Below are positions 10,320 to 14,774 of a DNA stretch of 14,774 bases, piece by piece. Made by a program: the position numbers and the translations under genes. The notes under the pieces were generated by a model that made no database searches, was not told where the DNA came from, and worked only from the letters and a program-made list of their open reading frames with translations. The first letter of the stretch is position 1, and every line of letters starts with the position of its first letter. Source of the stretch: Clostridiales bacterium UBA929 (GTDB taxonomy: Bacteria; Bacillota; Clostridia; Oscillospirales; UBA929); the NCBI GenBank assembly GCA_002293625.1, contig DBDP01000171.1, positions 1-14,774 on the forward strand. Direction: 5' to 3'.

Positions 10320-13300
10320 ATGCACAAGTCAACAACCCGCCTCATATCCCTCGCCCTAACATTTATCATCGCTTTGTCGTTCATTCCGGCAGTTTCCGCC
10401 GCCACCATCGAATCCAGCAAAAGCACCGCGGTTACCGTAACGATGGGCGAACGCGGCTACTTCTTGAACGACCAAAACGGAAACCGAATCGGCGGCTCCT
10501 ATTGGCAATATACCGCCAACAAGGAAGGCGTCACCGGTCCCGCGTACTGCATCGCGCACGGGTTGAAAGCCGTGCCGGAAAACGTGTCGCTCCCGATCAA
10601 GAACCGATACGAAACAAACCCGAAAGTATTGGGAGCGTTCGCTTGCGGCTATCCGCAGGTGGCTCTTTCGGACTTCATTGCGAAGCACAACCTCACCGGC
10701 TTAACCGAAGCCGAGTATATGTACGCCACACAGCTTGCGATATGGGCGTCTCTCGGTCAGCTCGCGGTTGAAGGGACGCAGTTTGCTTCGGGGGCGCAGC
10801 GAATCAGCCCGCCCACGGGAGACGCGCAGCAGATACGCGTATATAAAGCCGTCCAGCTTATCCTCGCGGGTGCCGCCACATGGACGAGGAATCAGTGGCG
10901 CGGTCTGTTTGTGAGGGTTCAAGAAAATGTGATTGGCAACACTCTTGATCTGTTTCATGTAAATGGTCTTGAAGGTCTCGCGACTGATACTCTAGAGATC
11001 AACCTCGAAACCATCAACGGCACCGATTATTACACCGTCATCTACTACACATCCAGCGCCACCCCCACAACGCCGAATGGGGACTGCATCGACATCACCC
11101 CGTATGGCGTCACGGGAACGATCCTCGTGAATGCGGATACCAATGAACCGCTGGAAACGAAGCAGAACGCGTCCGGCTCCACCGCATTCCTCGTACCCAC
11201 TGCGGGACCGGTGCAGACGGGGCTGAACGCAAACGGCGTGGAGTATGTCGGAAAATTCAAGCTCTGCATCCCCGTGGACAATGCCGCTCCTTCCGGGCAG
11301 ATCGAGCTGGTCGCCCGCGCGGACGTAACGCAGTATGAGCTGTACATCGCGCATAACGAGAACAAGACACAGCAGAGCTACATAATCGCAGACCCTTCCG
11401 TTGGGGAGATGTTCGCCGGTGGCAAATTCATCTGGTCGAGCGATGAACGGGAAGAAGGAGCGTTACAGGTCACGAAAACAGACGGCACAGGCTTCCCTCT
11501 CCCCGGCGCGGTCTTTGAGCTTCGCGGGGACAGCGGCTACTCCGAAAGCCAAACCACCGGCGAGGACGGTATCGCCACATGGGAGAACCTAGACCCCGCG
11601 GACAGCTATACACTCTATGAAACCACCGCGCCGGAAGGATACGCGCCCCGTGACCCCATGCCGGTGGAAATCGGAGCGAATGTCACCACTTACGCAACGA
11701 TTCAAAACGATAACGCGGCAAAGGTCTTCATCAAGAAACTGGATCAACAGAATAACCGCGTGTTACAGGATGCCGTATTTGAACTGCGGCAGATAGACGG
11801 CAGCTTCGTAACCACCGGCACCACCCAATTTGACGGCATCCTCGAACTCGGTACAGAGGATTTGCCGTTCGGGAGCTATGAGGTGCGCGAACTGTCCGCG
11901 CCGGAAGGGTATTTGAAGGACACAGCCGTTCAGACCATCCATTGGGACGGCACGGCGGACGTAACGATAACGTTTTTTAACATCCGTGTGCCCGGTATTA
12001 CACTAGTGAAGATGAGCGAGAGCGGAGAACCCCTCAGCGACGCCGTATTTAACGTGTATAAGGACGGGCAAATGCTCGGAAGCGTCTCAACCGGTGAAAC
12101 CGGCACGGCGCAGTGTTTTGTCACCGGCAGCGGGTACTATGAGTTCGAGGAAACGTCCGCGCCGCAGGGGTATGTGCTGGATACCGCCAAACACGGCATC
12201 CACTTTGACCCCTATGACCCCGCGACACAGGATGATCCCGTAGTGATCGTAACCAACAAAGCAAAGCCGTATCTGAACATCCTGAAGATGGACGCGAATA
12301 CGGGCATCCCTATACCCGGCGTTACGTTTGAGGTCTACCGCAATACGCAACTCATCGGCAGCTACACCACGGACGAAAACGGCGAGGTGATGATAAGCGT
12401 AGACCCCGGCGTGTACCTTGTGAAGGAAGTAGGCGTTCCGGAGGGGTATGTACTGAACGAAACTCCGCAAGAAATCGAAATACTGGACGGCGTGAAGCAG
12501 CTTGTGTTCTTGAACGCTCCGAAACCCGGACTGTATATCCTCAAAGTAGACGAAGCCACCGGGGAGTTTTTGCCGAATGCCGAGTTCTCCGTGGAGAAAA
12601 ACGGCGGTCAGATCGTATGGCAGGGACTCACGGATGAAAGCGGCATGATACACCTCGAAAACCTTGAACCGGGCTGGTACGTCATTCGGGAGCTTGCCGC
12701 CCCGGAGGGTTATTTGAAGCGGGACGAGGAAAAGAACGTGTTGCTGGAAGCGGGCGAAGTGGTACAGGTGAAGTTTGATAACCGCCGCCGCCCGAAACTG
12801 GAAATCGTGAAGCTGGACGCCGTAACTCGCGAGCCGCTCTCCGGCGCGACGTTCAGGGTGCAAAAGACGGAGAGTGAGACGGTAAGCGAATACGTCACCG
12901 GCGAGGACGGCAGAATCCTAATCGAGAATCTGGATGAAGCCGTGTATACAGTGGAAGAGAACCTCGCTCCCGACGGTTACATCCTCGACCCGCAGAAGAA
13001 AGAGATTGCTCTTGAATGGGGCAAGACAAAAACGCTGATCTATGAGGATATCCGTAAACCTACATTGATCATCACCAAGACAGACGGCTTAACCTATCAG
13101 CCAATCCCCGATACCACCTATCGGGTAGAGCATGATAAATCATCAGGCGGTACGCAGATCATCGGAACATACCGCACGGACGAAAACGGGAAGGTTATCC
13201 TTCGGAACGCGGAACCCGGCTGGTACTCCATCACCGAGACGCTTCCCGCACCGGGGTATAACCCCGCACCCGACCCGACCATTCGCCGCTATCTCACGCC

Positions 13301-14774
13301 GGGTGAGAACGCCTACACCACCTTCGCCGAATCGGGAGAAGCGGGTGACGTGAGCGGGAACAATGTGCGCGTTACCTCCGGCAACGATTACATCATCGGG
13401 TACGAGATCATCAATTACCCGCTGAACAGTATCGTAATACGAAAAGCAAACGCCGTAACGGGCGAGCTGCTGTCCGGCGCTGTGTTCGAGCTTCGGCAAC
13501 TCAACGAAAACGTCAGCGGCACATCCGGTACGGTGATTGGGCGGTACACCACCGACAACAGCGGCACCATCGTGATTACCGGCTTAACGCCGGGCGGGTA
13601 CATCGTGGAGGAAGTCAAGGCACCGGCAAACTATATGCTATCCGAAAACTCCCTACAACAAGTATGGCTGAAAGCAGACGGGACATCTATTGTAGAAGCC
13701 ACCTTCGCGAATATCCCCTATGGCGCGATCCTGATAACGAAGGTCGATACACAGACAAACGAGCCCATGCCCAACGCGCGGTTTAGGGTAACGGACAGCA
13801 GCGGTACGGTGGTGGGTAATACGAACGGCGAATATGTAACAGACGCTTCCGGCGAAATCCTTATCCCAAACGTGAAGCCGGGGAGCTATGTGATTACCGA
13901 GATTGAAGCGCCGGAGCATTACGTCATCGACACCACACCGCAGACGATAGAAGTTGGGCTGGACGGGAAGATATATAAAGTGTCATTCAAGAACCAGCCG
14001 TCCGCCATGTTGAAAATCCTCAAATACGATTCGGTTACACGGGAACCATTAGCCGGAGCGGAGTTTAGGGTTACTTCTTCGGACGGTTCGGTGGTGGGTA
14101 CCGGTAACGGAAAGTACACCACCGATATTACCGGGCAGATCGTGATACCCTATCTTCCCAAAGACAGCTATATCGTACAGGAAACCAAAGCGCCGGAGGG
14201 GTATCTCCTTGAACAGCAATCTCAGACGATAGCCGTTGATTACGGAAATACCTATACACTGGAGTTCTACAACAAGAAACTCAGCGGAGCGCAGATCATC
14301 AAGATCGACAGCCAAAGCAAACAGCCGTTGAAAGGCGCGAAGTTCACCGTCTACAAACAGAGCGGCGAGATTGTGGGGGTATACGAAACCAACGGGGACG
14401 GCGTGATCATCCTTGATACGCTGGTACCCGGATGGTATAAAGCCGCCGAAACGAAAGCGCCGGAAGGGTATGTCTTAGACGATACCCCGCAAGATTTTGA
14501 GATTACGAGCAACCAGTTTGTGAAGCTCGTCTTTGAGAACGCGCCGATGGCGGGGTTATTGATCCGCAAAGTGGACGCCGACACACGGGAGCCTCTTGAA
14601 GGCGCGGAGTTTACCGTGGAGACCCAAGAGGGTGTGCTCATAGGTGTCTATCGCACGGATACCGAAGGGTCGGCGTATCTGCCCTCGCTATCGCCGGGTT
14701 GGTACGTCGTTACCGAAACAGCCGCGCCGGATGGATATACATTGGGCGACAATGTACAGACGGTGGAGATCACC
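10320..14774 (+). CDS. Giant thioester-domain and Cna_B-repeat surface adhesin, 3' end outside window
   Basis: An open frame of 1485 codons without stop, running off the right edge. GGAAGGAG (10304-10311) lies 8 nt before ATG 10320. The signal peptide covers about 1-27 (ending AVSA). A TQXA-type thioester domain covers about 38-200: C77 (AYCIAHG) and Q138 (ATQLAIW) are the expected bond partners, used in known adhesins to bind host amines covalently. A second N-terminal region reaches residue 380. At least 12 Cna_B/SpaA-like domains follow, starting near residues 381, 468, 558, 650, 736, 825, 914, 1036, 1135, 1229, 1324 and 1411. Each has a strand with I-x-K-x-D, a GAxF-type segment, an E-x-x-APEGY-like segment and, in complete domains, usually a closing F-x-N. 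This fits Lys-Asn isopeptide bonds helped by Glu. The cell-wall sorting signal would lie beyond the window. Confidence 0.9.
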   Translation, partial: MHKSTTRLISLALTFIIALSFIPAVSAATIESSKSTAVTVTMGERGYFLNDQNGNRIGGSYWQYTANKEGVTGPAYCIAHGLKAVPENVSLPIKNRYETNPKVLGAFACGYPQVALSDFIAKHNLTGLTEAEYMYATQLAIWASLGQLAVEGTQFASGAQRISPPTGDAQQIRVYKAVQLILAGAATWTRNQWRGLFVRVQENVIGNTLDLFHVNGLEGLATDTLEINLETINGTDYYTVIYYTSSATPTTPNGDCIDITPYGVTGTILVNADTNEPLETKQNASGSTAFLVPTAGPVQTGLNANGVEYVGKFKLCIPVDNAAPSGQIELVARADVTQYELYIAHNENKTQQSYIIADPSVGEMFAGGKFIWSSDEREEGALQVTKTDGTGFPLPGAVFELRGDSGYSESQTTGEDGIATWENLDPADSYTLYETTAPEGYAPRDPMPVEIGANVTTYATIQNDNAAKVFIKKLDQQNNRVLQDAVFELRQIDGSFVTTGTTQFDGILELGTEDLPFGSYEVRELSAPEGYLKDTAVQTIHWDGTADVTITFFNIRVPGITLVKMSESGEPLSDAVFNVYKDGQMLGSVSTGETGTAQCFVTGSGYYEFEETSAPQGYVLDTAKHGIHFDPYDPATQDDPVVIVTNKAKPYLNILKMDANTGIPIPGVTFEVYRNTQLIGSYTTDENGEVMISVDPGVYLVKEVGVPEGYVLNETPQEIEILDGVKQLVFLNAPKPGLYILKVDEATGEFLPNAEFSVEKNGGQIVWQGLTDESGMIHLENLEPGWYVIRELAAPEGYLKRDEEKNVLLEAGEVVQVKFDNRRRPKLEIVKLDAVTREPLSGATFRVQKTESETVSEYVTGEDGRILIENLDEAVYTVEENLAPDGYILDPQKKEIALEWGKTKTLIYEDIRKPTLIITKTDGLTYQPIPDTTYRVEHDKSSGGTQIIGTYRTDENGKVILRNAEPGWYSITETLPAPGYNPAPDPTIRRYLTPGENAYTTFAESGEAGDVSGNNVRVTSGNDYIIGYEIINYPLNSIVIRKANAVTGELLSGAVFELRQLNENVSGTSGTVIGRYTTDNSGTIVITGLTPGGYIVEEVKAPANYMLSENSLQQVWLKADGTSIVEATFANIPYGAILITKVDTQTNEPMPNARFRVTDSSGTVVGNTNGEYVTDASGEILIPNVKPGSYVITEIEAPEHYVIDTTPQTIEVGLDGKIYKVSFKNQPSAMLKILKYDSVTREPLAGAEFRVTSSDGSVVGTGNGKYTTDITGQIVIPYLPKDSYIVQETKAPEGYLLEQQSQTIAVDYGNTYTLEFYNKKLSGAQIIKIDSQSKQPLKGAKFTVYKQSGEIVGVYETNGDGVIILDTLVPGWYKAAETKAPEGYVLDDTPQDFEITSNQFVKLVFENAPMAGLLIRKVDADTREPLEGAEFTVETQEGVLIGVYRTDTEGSAYLPSLSPGWYVVTETAAPDGYTLGDNVQTVEIT

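Noticed and set aside
12087..12863. Long minus-strand ORF (258 codons), and other minus-strand ORFs within 10992-14641
   Set aside because: They lie opposite the uninterrupted adhesin frame, have repetitive low-complexity products that mirror the Cna_B repeats, and have no convincing ribosome binding sites.
11460..14774. CRISPR or DNA tandem array
   Set aside because: The repeated words are coding repeats for APEGY-type segments with synonymous drift and irregular spacing of about 220-370 bp, so they are protein-domain repeats.

Overview
The window looks like accessory DNA of a Gram-positive, Clostridia-like Firmicute, probably part of a conjugative or plasmid-like element. The reasons are strong AGGAGG-type ribosome binding sites, a parA-parB partition pair, secreted proteins with signal peptides but no outer-membrane features, a class D-like sortase, and a very large Cna_B-repeat surface protein. 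No transfer, replication, rRNA or tRNA gene is visible, so the type of element is an inference.

Layout. (1) Positions 1-195 are non-coding except for the possible first 9 codons of a leftward gene, which has a good promoter (66-94). (2) Positions 195-933 hold a leftward pair: a YaiI/YqxD (DUF188) protein and a small Cys-rich putative zinc-ribbon protein, driven by a promoter at 964-992. (3) From about 1045 everything reads rightward: a promoter, a 48-codon small gene, a structured leader, then parA. (4) parA is cut inside its Walker A motif (between the T and K of KGGVTKT) by a mobile element of about 3.45 kb. The element carries three tandem, overlapping tyrosine recombinases, as in recombinase-in-trio (RIT) elements. 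It is flanked by CGTAAC direct repeats and has 28-bp imperfect inverted repeats. Removing it in silico restores a 272-residue ParA in frame. (5) The 3' part of parA overlaps parB. (6) A structured intergenic region follows. (7) Next comes a secretion and surface module: an unrecognised membrane protein with a large exterior domain, a class D-like sortase, a secreted stalk-domain/transglutaminase protein with its own promoter and terminator, and a giant thioester-domain plus Cna_B-repeat adhesin. The adhesin runs off the right edge after 1485 codons and at least 12 repeats.

How the parts may work together (inference). ParA and ParB would stabilise the host element, and the surface module would build a covalently stabilised adhesin that could help cell contact or mating. 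The RIT insertion should inactivate ParA while parB stays intact. All three recombinases keep their catalytic residues, so the insertion may be recent, still mobile or reversible.

The main discovery candidates are the exact position of the RIT element in the P-loop codons, its asymmetric palindromic ends, its RNA hairpins that could mask ribosome binding sites, and the in-frame chimeric ParA that starts inside the element.
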